Shown: positions 19,103 to 30,260 of the stretch, piece after piece
Layout of the letters: each line of letters starts with the position of its first letter
Position numbering within the stretch: position 1 is the stretch's first letter
Assembly (NCBI RefSeq): GCF_000247815.1
Contig: NC_021671.1
Location: 28,040,463 to 28,104,462 of the forward strand
Length of the DNA: 64,000 nt
Source of the DNA: Ficedula albicollis
Lineage: Eukaryota; Chordata; Aves; Passeriformes; Muscicapidae
Direction: 5' to 3'
The notes under the pieces: generated by a model
The model's database searches: none
Told to the model about the DNA's origin: nothing
Seen by the model: the letters and a program-made list of their open reading frames with translations, nothing else
Translations under genes and position numbers: made by a program

Positions 19103-21897
19103 TAAGCAAAATAATCTTGTTTGAGCTTAAGGTTTTGTGCCTGAAAGAAATGAAGCTTGTGAAGGGGGCTTATGTGCACAGCAGAAAATAATTTCTGCAA
19201 GCATTATTGATGTAGCTGTTACTTTACATCCAATGACTGAAAGTAGCACATGGTTAGACAGCTTTATTTGTTGCAGAATCAATTTCTGCTTGACTTTTAT
19301 TACAGGTAAGAGATTAAAAACAGCTCTGTGAAACGGTGGGAGGAATTCCCAAGTGCAATAGCAATGACTTCATATGAGACCATTAAGCAAAGACTCAATT
19401 ATTAATATCTAGGACTTGGCAATTCTGAAAGAGAGAGGAGGCTTTGAACTTGCTGTAGTCTCATAGCCATAGCACAAAGTACTTTAAGCATCAAGGTGCT
19501 TGTATTCAGTGTTTTTCTCCACTGTATTATTTTAATAACAGACATTAGGACTTTGCACTTCAGTAATTTGCCACTGACACGCATATTGATAAGGAGGTGT
19601 GGAAAGTGCATCTCAAAGCAACTGCTCTGTTTCTGTTCTCTGCACTGCTCTTCAAGAGTTTTATTTAACATCTTTAGCAGATGAGTCTGGAAACTAAAAT
19701 TTATTGGATATAAAAATTCATGGTGTTAATGTATTGGTTTCCTGGCCTATTTTGCCTTGCCTGTGCCTTTTCTCCTGGCTTATCTGGCACAGCTGGTAGG
19801 AAAAAAGGGCAGAGTCTGGCACTGAGAGCCACTGTGGTCTCTGACACTGCCTTGCTGGCCCCTCCACTGCTCCAGAGGCAGGACTAACCACCCACCCCCA
19901 TCCTAGCTGATGTGCAACTAACTAAACCCAGTAATTTGCATTTGCTTGCAATTCATTCTTAAATCTGCCTCTTCAGTTTCCCATGCAGCCTGATAGGGTT
20001 TTTTCCCCATTTTTATTGTTTGGTCTAATCAAATACTGCTACTATTACAGCTAAATTTATGTATAATCAGATTATATCTAGATACACCTAGATACACATA
20101 TGTTTATATTTATTCTTGAATGTGTGTGTATCTCTCTCAAGGAATTGGACTCTTGCAGTGAAAGTGCTCAGAAGACTGTTAAATGTGTGGTTTCAAATTT
20201 GAAAACAAGGCTTTTAAATTAATTCTTTGACACACTTTGTGCTAATGTTAGCTCCTGCATTGTAATAGTTATTGCTATATGTATACAACTCTTAGTCTAT
20301 AATGCTTGTCAGTCTCTCAATTTACTGTGACTACACAGTAACTTGCAGCTGCTGCTGTACAGCTGGCGCTGTACAGCAGTCTCCAGGGTGAAGGTGATGA
20401 GGCTGGAGATGTCTTAGAGGAAATATCTCTTCATTTCTTCCCTCTCATTGCTTGTGTTTCCTGCTTCTTGGCCTCCTTGCCCTGGATTCAGCTCTTTTTA
20501 GCTTTTGCCAGTCATGCTTGTTGGGGCTTGGGCAGGATGCCCCGCCTGTTTTCCTTCCCATGTGCTTATTTTGGTCTGTATCTTGTAACTTCTGTCATTT
20601 GTATGCCTCCAAAGTGCAGCTGTGCTCACTAGATGACATGCTTGTACGTAGTGTTGGGCTGTGCCATGCAGTAAGCAGTATTTCAGTGTATTTGCATGAT
20701 GGGCATTCTGCTATTTAAGTGTGCTTGCATTTGGGGTTTGGGCAGGCTAATGTTAACTACACTTTTCTACTTCACTAGCCACAGACCTCGCTCTTTGTTG
20801 TTTTTATTTCTGATTTCAGTAAAGAAAGAGAATCATCTCAGATGGCTAGAAGTTCAAGAAACATTTAACTTCAGGATGGCAATCTTTGTAGGTAGAGAAC
20901 CAGATTTGGTGGATCTCTTTTTTTTGATGTCAGAACACATCATCATTTGGTCAGCACAGGGATGCTTCCCTTTCTCTTTATCCCATCACAGGTCTTTCTG
21001 TGGAGCTGGTCCAGGCTGTTGTTCTGAAGCTGTAGCTTTGCAGGCACACAATCCATAGGGAATTTGTTCAGCATATTCCTGTGCTATGGTTGTAGGGCTG
21101 ACTTTGAGCTTGTGCCACTGCATTGTCCAGCTCGGTGCGAGCTGGAGATGCCAAATACAGGCAGGCAGAGAGTCTGCCCTTGCTGGAGCACCAAGGGAAG
21201 AGTTCTGGGTTTTCTTGGAAATATTTAAATGTACTTTTTGTAGGCATCATTTAACCAATCTTGAACACGAGTTACTATTTTGTTATCAAAAGTATTTTAT
21301 TGTTTTCCATGTTATTTTGGAAAGATGCACAGGGGGAGACCTGTGTTCTAAAAAGGATGTAAAATTGATTTTCATTGTCTCTTAGAAGAAAGGCAAAGCC
21401 TCGCTGTAAAAATTGAAACAGGAAAGGCCAGGGGAAAGAAGTTCTGATATGAGGAAGCATTTTCTTACTGTTTTTGAAATGCAGAATTTTTCTAAGAAAG
21501 GCTCAAATATCATTTGTTGCTTTGAAGATAAACATTCCCCTCCAACTGGATTCTTCTGCTGGCTGGCTGGCTGAATGTTGTTGTACTACAGCAGGTGATC
21601 TGTTACATCTTCTAGCTTTCTGAAATGTCCAGGCAGTGAAGCTGTAAAATTATTTCTGCTCTTGAAATTTTTTTTTTTTTTTGGGTGCAGTATTTATTCT
21701 CTGGCTGGAGCATCCTGGACTTCAGGTAACATAAACTTACTATAGAGACACAGCAATCCTGTCTCTTTGTATTATATGTGCTACAGTCAGACTTCTTAAA
21801 GTTTAGATTCATTTAAAGATTTAGTGTTATTTCAGCATCTTCCAGATTACTCCAAGTAACCCAAAACTCGTCATTGCAATACAGGGCTATTCTACTG

Positions 21898-22023
21898 GAT
21901 AAAACAAATAAAACCATCACAAAAACAACAGGCACAAAACAACAACAAAACGAACAAACCGATAAAACAAATAAAACCATCACAAAAACAACAGACACAA
22001 AACAACAACAAAATGAACAAACC
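21898..22023 (+). repeat. Two-copy A-rich tandem duplication, 63-bp unit
   Basis: Units begin gataaaacaaataaaaccat at 21898 and 21961. They differ at two positions that I noticed (ggcaca/gacaca and acgaac/atgaac). Confidence 0.95.
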
Positions 22024-22390
22024 AAAGCTCCAAACAAATTGCAGCCTCTAGTTAAATGAGCAGTTTCCTGGAGGTAACTGGATGTTACAGTCTTGTCAGT
22101 CATTTTTATTAGGTTATATACATAGAGGTAAGTGGTACAGTGAAATCTGTGAGCTAGAGGACAGATTTCAAGTTCACTTCTTTTGAAGCCATTGATTTGT
22201 CAACTAAAGAAATCTGACTCAGCTGACTAGTGCAAAAAGCCAATGCATTGGGATAGAGATAATTTTAATACATTTTTCTACATCCTATACAAGAGAGATT
22301 GAAAATTTAATTACTCACTAGTATTTCAGAGTATTGATTTCAAGCTATCTGATTTCTCAATAACCAAGATTTAGTATCATACATCAATTA

Positions 22391-22396
22391 TTTATT
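22391..22396 (-). terminator. Candidate ATP4B poly(A) signal
   Basis: TTTATT on the plus strand, which is AATAAA in the gene direction, about 345 bp after the stop codon. It is the nearest canonical signal I see. Another lies at 22105-22110. Confidence 0.4.
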
Positions 22397-22735
22397 ATGG
22401 TTTGAAAAGTGATTGAAAATGCTCGAGTCTATGCTTATGTTCTTTGAAGGCCCATCTTCACCCTTTGGGGGAAACTTGTTTTGTACAAATATTTGCATGA
22501 AGGCAGCAGCATCCTGTAGCCATGAAATATTAAGCTATGTACATTGAGATAATCTTCATCTTTACACACTGAGAGTAGGATCTTGATTTTTAGCTCTATA
22601 GGCCAGCTTGCAGTAGAAAATGTCTCTTTGCACTCTAATTTATATGGGAAGCATAGTGAGAAAATAAATATAGATGAATGTGATAATAGTTAAGTTTACT
22701 CTTCATACATTTTTCAGGAGTGTCTCTGTTGCTGC

Positions 22736-22897
22736 TCAGTCTTCTATTTTCAGTTTAAATTCCACTTTTCCTTCGTACGGATCGTAAACATTATCAAAGG
22801 TAATTCCAGCTCCAATGATTTTGCACACTATTTTAAGTTCTACATTCCTCGTAATGTTGAGAAATTTCACAGCTACCAAGGGATTGCTGTAGCTGGG
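22736..22897 (-). CDS. ATP4B: ATP4B exon 7 (terminal coding exon)
   Basis: 162 nt, phase 0 to the stop TGA (plus-strand 22736-22738). It starts [14 protein letters not shown] after the acceptor tcctag and ends [13 protein letters not shown]. It contains the last conserved cysteine (IVCKI), which pairs with the one in exon 5, and the sequon NIT. Confidence 0.96.
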   Translation of the reverse strand, partial: PSYSNPLVAVKFLNITRNVELKIVCKIIGAGITFDNVYDPYEGKVEFKLKIED

Positions 22898-25800
22898 CTA
22901 GGAGGAGAAATAAAAATGAAAAACACTTAGATTTTACACCACCAGTTTAAAAATGAGGTGTTGAAAATAGCCTCTCCAGTTCTCATAGGATTGCAAAGAT
23001 GCTCCGTATGTTTCATGTTGCATAAAGAGAAAGAAAGGTTAAATACAGAGGCACCCACCTGAGCCTTTTTCCCGTAGTAGGGGAAGTAGTGCAGGTTGAA
23101 GGTGCCATTCACGGGGTAGTAGTCCACCTCCAGCGGGCGAGACTCCTCTCCCTGTTGGTACAACAAGAGAGGAAGAAGCTCTGTTGGTGAGAAACCATCG
23201 ACCAGCCCCAGGCAAGTGTTTCAGGGCTGCTAAGTGTGTGTTAAAGCTCAGGTTCAGCAGGCTGTTTAGCACCAGTCTTATTTTTCAAATGAAAGTGGGA
23301 ATCTCCCGCTGTTACTATTGCCAAGAAAAGCAGGCAAGTGTCCTTTGATAGCAGCTGGGAGTTCAGTGAGTTGGACCTGCTGAGAGCCTGAGGGAGCTGC
23401 ACTGAGCTGTGAGAATCACTGCAGGGAGCTGAAAGCAAACAGCAAATGTTCTTTGCAGCCCGAAAATGCACATTTACAGGTGATTTAAAATAAAGCAAAC
23501 CTGAGGTTTTTTCCCTTAGCGTGTCAGCTGGTGCAAGAACTTGCACAGAACTGAGAATATTCCAAGCATTTAGGATCTGATTTTCAGAGCTGCAAGGATG
23601 TTTTTTCTGTTTTCTCCACTGCACTTTCTTGCTCTCAGAGATGCAGTCCTTGAAATGTGTGAGACCCCGACCTCATGCCCTTACCACATATGTGCAGTTC
23701 ACCCTCGGTGCAGTGCCTCTGCCGGGGTAAAACTTGATAATCTGAAAGAGAAAACACATTTGGTCATCTTGGAAATTGTTTTGAGGTAAAACTGGGCAAT
23801 CAATTGTTTGCGAGCTGAGCTCAAAGGATGCTTAATATGTTCTTGTGTAAGACTCTCTCAAACAAATCATCACATCCATTTGGTGAGAAACTGTTGTGGC
23901 TGGATATTTAGGAAGCAGGACTCGGCATTACTTGGGATGAGCACTGCTGATAGGCTCTGGCCAGAGCAAGTAGCACTGCACCTCCTCTGAGTCCAGCCCA
24001 TTTACCCACCCAGACCCCCTGCCCTTGCTGATGCCCAGGCAGCCAGGGGTCTCTTAAAGCTGTTAATCGTGTGTCAGTGAAGGAAAAGCTGAATATCCGT
24101 GCTTTTGATCTTACCCTTCTTAGAAAACCTTGGTTTTGGCAGAAAAACCCTTGGGTTGGTTTGATCCTACAAAACTAGTGGGGTTGCATCCTGTAGAGGC
24201 AAAAGTGAAGGGAGGTGAAGCCCCCTGGTCACTATCCACATCTTTTCCCTCCTGGGGATGGCACCCAGTCTTGCTAAGGAAGGCATTTTTGGAAAAAGCC
24301 TGTTTCACCAGCCAGAATCACGGGCACAGCTCCCCTCTCGGTTAGGAGGATTTTGGAAATGCCTAAGGTGCAAGCCAAACAAAACATGCAGTGGTTTTGT
24401 CTATCAGAAACTGGAGGGGAATTTGTGCTCTTCAATTTCTACTGAAACTGAATCAGAAGGCTCAGAATTTTACCCAAAACCAAATAGAAAGTGCTTATGC
24501 CTTTGTCTACATCCTGAAAAAATTAAAGCATTGAAAAGTCCCTTTATTCCTCTCCAAAAAACGTGTTTGTGGTTTTCCCTGGGAAAAATATCTGCCAGGT
24601 TTGAATTTTGGTTTTATAGGTTCTTCTAAAGATTTTCTTTGCCGCCTGGAGAAATAAGATATCACCTGTCTGAAACCACATCTGTTACTGTCACATCCTG
24701 GTGCCTCAGCTGAAGGCTGAGGTATTGCAGGAGGAAACACTTCTGGTGCTAGTTTGTGGGATGAGAGCCCTATAGAGACACTAACTAAACTAAACTAAAC
24801 TAAACTAAACTAAACTAAACTAAACTAAACTAAACTAAACTAAACTAAACTAAACTAAACTAAACTAAACTAAACTAAACTAAACTAAACTAAACTAAAC
24901 TAAACTAAACTAAACTAAACTAAACTAAACTAAACTAAACTAAACTAAACTAAACTAAACTAAACTAAACTAAACTAAACTAAACTAAACTAAACTAAAC
25001 TAAACTAAACTAAACTAAACTAAACTAAACTAAACTAAACTAAACTAAACTAAACTAAACTAAACTAAACTAAACTAAACTAAACTAAACTAAACTAAAC
25101 TAAACTAAACTAAACTAAGCTGTAGAGAGTCAGTTCAGAGGTCGCTGCCCGATGTTACTTTCATAGGAATGGTGAAAAAGTCTCAGGATTTCCCTGGTAA
25201 CTCTAGAGCTCTATCTGACACATGATTTTTGATTCCCAGTAGAAAGCAGAGCTTAGAACCCATGGCAGCAGAGACACAGCAGCTCCCCAGTGGAGACTCG
25301 AGCTACTCTTTATTTTTTCTGCTCAGCACCTTGAACCTGTACTTACCCTGTTCATTTTTATAATAAAGCAGGGCTTTCCTTCTGGATATCCGAAAGTTGG
25401 GTCTGTGATGCCAGAGCAGTTTTGAAGCATGTCTGAGGTAAATTTGCAGGATAGTTTTGTTTTATTTGGGCCATCAAAGGTGTCCTGGATGAAGTACGTA
25501 TTATTGGTGCAGTTGATGTTCAGATGCTGAGCAGCTGGTGTATATGCTAGATGTGTGAAGGAAGAAAGAAAAAAATCCCCTCTGAAGCTTTTCATATGCA
25601 AATTATACATCCCAACATCAGGCTGGAGATTCTGTCACGGGAGACTGTACTTCAAGTGAAGTTGGGATTAGATGGAACAAGGAAAGTTTAAACTGTATAG
25701 GGGTTTGCTTCAGTTTTGTGGTTTTGTTTGTTTTTTTTTAATATCCAAACAAAGCAAAAGAAAAGAGATCCAATTAAGACTTGCAGCTTGTGTTGATAGC

Positions 25801-28800
25801 TCCATATAAAGTCAATTTCAAATATAATTTTTCTCAATATGTGTGTGAGAAACACGAAGAATTACAGTATTAAGGCTCAATAGGAATATAAACGTGCTAA
25901 GACATGAACAGGCAAATGGAGCACATAACCTGCTTTGACTTTATTCCCTGAAGACACCATGCTTTATGAGATTTATTATAGCACTTTGATGTTTGCAGTC
26001 ATAGACAAATTAATTAGATTAATTTAGATGAGACTAATTTTGAAGACCTTTTGTCCTCCCTTCAGACTTTCTATTGGTCTATTTTATTAAAGCTGTTCAG
26101 GATTAAACCAAGTAAAAACCCTGAAGCAGAGCCTGGACTTTTACAGATGTGTACCTACGTTTGATTTATAGATTCATTAGGTGATTTGCTCATCCCTTTC
26201 AGAAGGTGCACGTTCCACTCAAAATCTGTGATTTGAGAAGGACAAATGTAAAATGGAAGCCCTGACTTAAGGTCCTCAGACCTAGTATGGGAGATAAGGC
26301 AGCACCTTGTTTCAGTATTAAGCAAGAAACTTCATTTTTACCTGTGAGAAAAGTGTGAAGAGTTGTCACTAAGCCTTCCCAGGTTTTGTTGTCGGATACG
26401 TTGTAATAAATTTGTAGTCCTCTATCCCCATAAACATCAGGTCGTATGGTCACACCTTCAGGAGGAGGAAAGGGGAAGACAAAGCACAGGAGAGGTGCCA
26501 GGCACAGATTTGTTTATTTAAATTGACAGTAGCAGTTATGCTGCATCCAGACTCATTGTAAATGTAGAAGACCCTCCAGCCTTTTTGGGGAGGATTTAAC
26601 CGTGTCAACCATGCAAACAGAAACCACCTCAGCTGTGAGCTGTTCCATCAAAACCCTAAAGCCTGTGCTGCTGCTGAATTATTTCCTTTCACATATATCC
26701 ATGCTGTTACAAGAACAGCTCGTAAAATCACCCCAGCAATTGCACTGGATTTCCCCAGGACTTGTTAGCAATAACAGAGATTCTGGGTTAAAGAAACAGA
26801 TCATACGGCAGCATGAGGAACAGCTTTTGAAAAAGCCACACATAATATGTCACAGGAAGTATTTTCCCAGCAAACACCAAACTTGATGAATACTGGCAGT
26901 ATTCATCAAGTTATTGGTCTATTTTATTAAAGCTGTTCAGGATTAAACCAAGTAAAAACCCTGAAGCAGAGCCTGGACTTTTACAGATGTGTACCTACGT
27001 TTGATTTATAGATTCATTAGGTGATTTGCTCATCCCTTTCAGAAGGTGCACGTTCCACTCAAAATCTGTGATTTGAGAAGGACAAATGTAAAATGGAAGC
27101 CCTGACTTAAGGTCCTCAGACCTAGTATGGGAGATAAGGCAGCACCTTGTTTCAGTATTAAGCAAGAAACTTCATTTTTACCTGTGAGAAAAGTGTGAAG
27201 AGTTGTCACTAAGCCTTCCCAGGTTTTGTTGTCGGATACGTTGTAATAAATTTGTAGTCCTCTATCCCCATAAACATCAGGTCGTATGGTCACACCTTCA
27301 GGAGGAGGAAAGGGGAAGACAAAGCACAGGAGAGGTGCCAGGCACAGATTTGTTTATTTAAATTGACAGTAGCAGTTATGCTGCATCCAGACTCATTGTA
27401 AATGTAGAAGACCCTCCAGCCTTTTTGGGGAGGATTTAACCGTGTCAACCATGCAAACAGAAACCACCTCAGCTGTGAGCTGTTCCATCAAAACCCTAAA
27501 GCCTGTGCTGCTGCTGAATTATTTCCTTTCACATATATCCATGCTGTTACAAGAACAGCTCGTAAAATCACCCCAGCAATTGCACTGGATTTCCCCAGGA
27601 CTTGTTAGCAATAACAGAGATTCTGGGTTAAAGAAACAGATCATATGGCAGCATGAGGAACAGCTTTTGAAAAAGCCACACATAATATGTCACAGGAAGT
27701 ATTTTCCCAGCAAACACCAAACTTGATGAATACTGGCAGTGGAAACTTCAAAATACAAAACCACCTGACAGAATCATTTTCAGGGCTCTTTTTTTCCCCT
27801 CCCGTTGTGGAAACCAGCCATTGGGGTGTGGAGTTTTAGCAGTGCACTGATGGTCTCTGAGCATCTCATACATATCTGTATTCCTAATCCCATATCTTTG
27901 TCTTATTTTTACTTCCTTGACTACTGGCACAGCACATCCTGCTGGCAAGGTACTCCTGCTTTCCCAGGGACTTCCCATGGTGCTGGCAAGCATGGAAATA
28001 CCCACCCCAGGCTGCTCACCCCATCACCACTACATTTTGATGGGCACCCCAAAGCCCTCTGTTGTGCTTGGGGGTTTGGAGTAGAACCTGGGACTGACTC
28101 TGCCCATGGGGAGAAAAGGTGACAGGCAGGCATTGATCATCGTATTTCATCAGCAAAATGAAATAAATGAATATATAGACATTAATTTTCATATTATATA
28201 TTCATAAATATATGGATATATAAGTATATTCATATATCAATATGTAAATAAATGTGCCAGATTTTTTTTTTTTTTAAGCCTGAAAGACTTAACTTTCCGA
28301 GGTTAAACTTTGCAGGGATTGTCTGGGCAGAATTGACCTGATTTATTCCACGTTGGTCTCCCCTCAGCCCTGGGCTCTGCCCATGCCTCTCAGCCCAGCC
28401 CAGCCCTACACAGCTGCTGTGGGACCCTGGCAGTACCTGGGGATTTCAGCTGGTCTTGGTAATCCGGCTCGTAGGGATTAATTGTCCTCATTAAACAGTA
28501 AATGGAGAGTGCAAACAGCCCCGACATCACCACGTAGAAAGCCAGGTAATAGAGGCTGATCCACACTGTGGAAAAGAACAAGGGCAGAATTTCAAATTCT
28601 GAGCAAGGCTGTGCAGTGCTCTCTCTGCAGCCAGGGCGATCCTGGAAGCAGCAGCTGTCTCCTTTCCACCCTTGTCCCCAGGGAAGTTCTCCCTGTTAAG
28701 GGACAGCTGCTTTGGAGAATTTTCTCTACACTCAAAAAATATTCTTGTAGAAAAAAATTGTATAGTTCTACAAGGATTTTTGAAGGAGTTGGTGCTGAGC

Positions 28801-30071
28801 TCCGATTATTTAAAGCTTAGAGGTTATGTGGCATCTTGAAGTAATTTCACATATTAAAACCATTTCTCTACTTATTACACAGGGACTAAGCTACACAGAT
28901 GATGAGGTGTTTTTTTGACAACCCCAAGTTGCTCCTTGTGTTATTTGGATGACAGATGACAATACTTCAGGCATGTTGGTTTTAGACCCATATTATTTCA
29001 CTGCCTTATACAGCTGAACTCACCACCAACAAAATGTGCCATCTTTTTGCTTTATTCTGCTGTGAGATAATGCACGATTAAAGCTGTGTTTCTGCCTGTA
29101 TGTGCATAAAGTGCCTTACACATGGCTGGTGCTGTGCAAGCAGCCAGTGGTTGTTCTGGAGGGGTGCTATGAGAAACCTCTACTTGTAATCATAGGTGCC
29201 TTGTAGCACCTTCTCCTCTACCAGCTGGAAAGCCTCACGTTTCACTTCCATCATTTGTAAAATTCTGGATTTAGGAGTAGCCAATAAACTACATGCACAG
29301 GCAGGAAAAAATCACCTGGAAACTTGCAGCTACTCCTACAGTGTCTATGGGAAGAGTGTGGATCTTCCTTACAATGGTCCTGGCTGCCCTTCCCAGAATG
29401 TGGATCATAGTACAGATCATCATTGTACACACAGGCCTGGCTGTGGGGAGGGAGGCTCAGCTGAAATACTTGCTAGTATAAAATACATGCTGGTATGAAA
29501 TGTCTCCTAGTATGAAATACATGCTAGCATGCAGTGATAAGAAAAAGATCTATTGAGTAGACAATAATTCAGAAAGGAATTTTAGAAAAAAAAGCCTTGT
29601 TTCCAAAGAATTGGAAAAAGTCACCAATTAAGCAAATTTCTCCATGTATGTTAACTCCCTTTTAATTAATAATGTCAAAACCACACTGAAACCATCACCC
29701 CTAGCTAATAATAAGTTTCCTGTTAATGTGTTAAGTTTTCTCCTTTTGAAGTCATACATTTGCAGGGACTACATGGATCAATGTTTTGATCTACTCGATC
29801 CAGCTCAGAGAGCTGCCCAAAAAGTGGCTTAGAAGCACATATGAGAATTGCTGGCTTCAACACATCTACATTGTGTTCCACTCACTAGGACAACATCCCC
29901 TCCCCACAGTTTTTAAGTACACCAGAAGGAAGAGAAGAGTCTTGCAGGTGGAAACCTACCCCAGTTAATTAAGGACCTCCCCAGGAAGAGCTTTGTTTCT
30001 GGGTTCCAGACAAAGCGACGGAAATCTGCCATGCGCTCGCTGCAGGTCTTCTTTTCATTTAAAGTTGCCAT
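22736..30071 (-). CDS. ATP4B: Gastric H+/K+-transporting ATPase beta subunit, with a duplicated exon 3
   Basis: Complement of 30071-29960, 28565-28437, exon 3 (27295-27182 and/or 26455-26342), 25546-25347, 23741-23685, 23151-23059, 22897-22736. With one exon 3 the protein is 288 aa (human is 291). With both it is 326 aa, still in frame. The beta subunit brings the acid pump alpha chain (ATP4A) to the apical membrane and stabilises it. Visible: a short cytosolic N-terminus ([20 protein letters not shown]), one transmembrane helix at about 38-64 (type II), and an ectodomain with six cysteines (131, 152, 162, 178, 201, 260 in the single-copy numbering) forming the three family disulfides. There are about nine N-glycosylation sequons, and the [12 protein letters not shown] and [13 protein letters not shown] motifs are present. 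The gene is tail to tail with TFDP1. The N-terminal wording and synteny favour ATP4B over ATP1B1-4. Confidence 0.96.
23059..23151 (-). CDS. ATP4B: ATP4B exon 6
   Basis: 93 nt, phase 0 to 0, 31 codons: [20 protein letters not shown] then [18 protein letters not shown] is a beta-subunit signature of the immunoglobulin-like ectodomain. The donor is gtgggt. Confidence 0.96.
23685..23741 (-). CDS. ATP4B: ATP4B exon 5
   Basis: 57 nt, phase 0 to 0, 19 codons reading [19 protein letters not shown]. The cysteine lies in a sequon (NCT). Acceptor ctttcag, donor gtaagg. Confidence 0.95.
23742..25346 (-). other. ATP4B: ATP4B intron 4
   Basis: 1.6-kb intron dominated by the (CTAAA)n array at 24785-25118. 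I recognise nothing else in it. Confidence 0.85.
24785..25118. repeat. (CTAAA)n pentanucleotide microsatellite, about 67 copies
   Basis: The motif repeats without a visible interruption for 334 bp. In the ATP4B transcript direction it reads (TTTAG)n and starts about 230 bp after the exon 4 donor. It is not a telomere motif (vertebrate TTAGGG). Confidence 0.99.
25347..25546 (-). CDS. ATP4B: ATP4B exon 4
   Basis: 200 nt, phase 1 to 0. It starts [19 protein letters not shown], continues [15 protein letters not shown] and ends [10 protein letters not shown]. It carries four of the six disulfide cysteines and four sequons (NCT, NNT, NKT, NCS). Acceptor catctag, donor gtaagt. Confidence 0.96.
26342..26455 (-). 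CDS. ATP4B: ATP4B exon 3, transcript-downstream copy
   Basis: 114 nt, phase 1 to 1, 38 codons' worth. It encodes [18 protein letters not shown] then [19 protein letters not shown], the membrane-proximal ectodomain with sequons NVS and NKT. Acceptor ctgaag and donor gtaaaa are intact. Joining it to exon 4 gives FLT-A-YTPAAQ, the ancestral reading. Confidence 0.94.
27182..27295 (-). CDS. ATP4B: ATP4B exon 3, transcript-upstream copy
   Basis: I read it as identical to the copy at 26342-26455, with the same splice sites. Entry from exon 2 gives KSP-G-VTIRP. Leaving into the second copy would give FLT-G-VTIRP, also in frame and without a stop. Sequence alone cannot show whether one or both copies are used. 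Confidence 0.93.
27741..28436 (-). other. ATP4B: ATP4B intron 2, outside the duplication
   Basis: It includes an AT-rich low-complexity stretch of tata/ttca variants at 28160-28255 and a T run at 28261-28275. Nothing else recognised. Confidence 0.8.
28437..28565 (-). CDS. ATP4B: ATP4B exon 2: transmembrane helix
   Basis: 129 nt, phase 1 to 1. It encodes [20 protein letters not shown], then [20 protein letters not shown] and KSP with a split Gly. The aromatic-rich hydrophobic stretch is the single membrane span, and [11 protein letters not shown] is typical of ATP4B. Acceptor ccacag, donor gtactg. Confidence 0.97.
28566..29959 (-). other. ATP4B: ATP4B intron 1
   Basis: 1.4 kb with a small imperfect repeat around 29468-29530 (variants of tagtatgaaatacatgc). 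No other element recognised. Confidence 0.8.
29960..30071 (-). CDS. ATP4B: ATP4B exon 1, coding part
   Basis: 112 nt from ATG (plus-strand 30069-30071) to a phase-1 donor gtaggt. It encodes [20 protein letters not shown], then [17 protein letters not shown]. The start is chosen because it matches the beta-subunit N-terminus and lies about 95 bp downstream of a TATA box. The context gagaaaATGG has a purine at -3 and G at +4. Confidence 0.96.
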
Positions 30072-30162
30072 TTTCTCAGAAAAGTTCCCAAAAATGTGTC
30101 CTCCTTGGAAAATAAGAAATTCAACTGGTACCCAAACAGTCGACCAAGAAAAAGACTTTGGG

Positions 30163-30169
30163 TTTTATA
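30163..30169 (-). promoter_or_regulatory. ATP4B: ATP4B TATA box
   Basis: Plus-strand ttttata, which is TATAAAA in the gene direction, about 92 bp before the ATG. This predicts a transcription start near 30135-30140 and a 5' UTR of about 65-70 bp. Confidence 0.7.
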
Positions 30170-30209
30170 CCTTCTTCTCTACTGAAGGTCACTAAGATTG
30201 CTTCCTGTG

Positions 30210-30260
30210 CCAATGAAAGCCACTGCTAGCCACTATCAACCTTTATAAAGGGGTTTGATA
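30210..30260 (-). promoter_or_regulatory. ATP4B: ATP4B upstream promoter motifs (CCAAT and GATA-type)
   Basis: An inverted CCAAT at 30210-30214, a GATA core at 30234-30237 (GTTGATAGTGG in gene direction), a palindromic ctttataaag at 30241-30250, and a second GATA core at 30257-30260. GATA factors are known activators of gastric H+/K+-ATPase genes. Binding here is an inference from motifs only. Confidence 0.4.

Larger units (their letters stand above)
13300..22390. other. Intergenic region between TFDP1 and ATP4B 3' ends
   Basis: About 9 kb between the two convergent genes. It contains tandem duplications (13414, 18849, 21898) and CR1 pieces (14520, 16165). The small open frames here lack splice signals plus coding character, and I do not support any as genes. 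The rest is AT-rich DNA with nothing recognised. Confidence 0.7.
26072..27740. repeat. 829-bp tandem duplication carrying ATP4B exon 3, with an 11-bp inverted filler
   Basis: Copy 1 is 26072-26900 and copy 2 is 26912-27740; both begin tattggtctattttattaaa and end tactggcagt. The only difference I found is C at 26806 against T at 27646. Between them, 26901-26911 is the reverse complement of 26881-26891, so the junction forms a perfect 13-bp-arm hairpin (26881-26893 and 26899-26911) with a 5-base loop. Confidence 0.97.

Noticed and set aside
24785..25118. Interstitial telomeric repeat
   Set aside because: The unit is CTAAA/TTTAG, not TTAGGG/CCCTAA.
26602..27726. A pair of matching 94-codon plus-strand open frames
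   Set aside because: They lie in the intron part of the duplicated ATP4B block, antisense to the gene. They match only because the DNA is duplicated.
22736..30071. Identification as a Na,K-ATPase beta subunit (ATP1B1-ATP1B4)
   Set aside because: The [22 protein letters not shown] and FPYYGKKAQ wording, seven-exon layout and TFDP1 synteny point to ATP4B.
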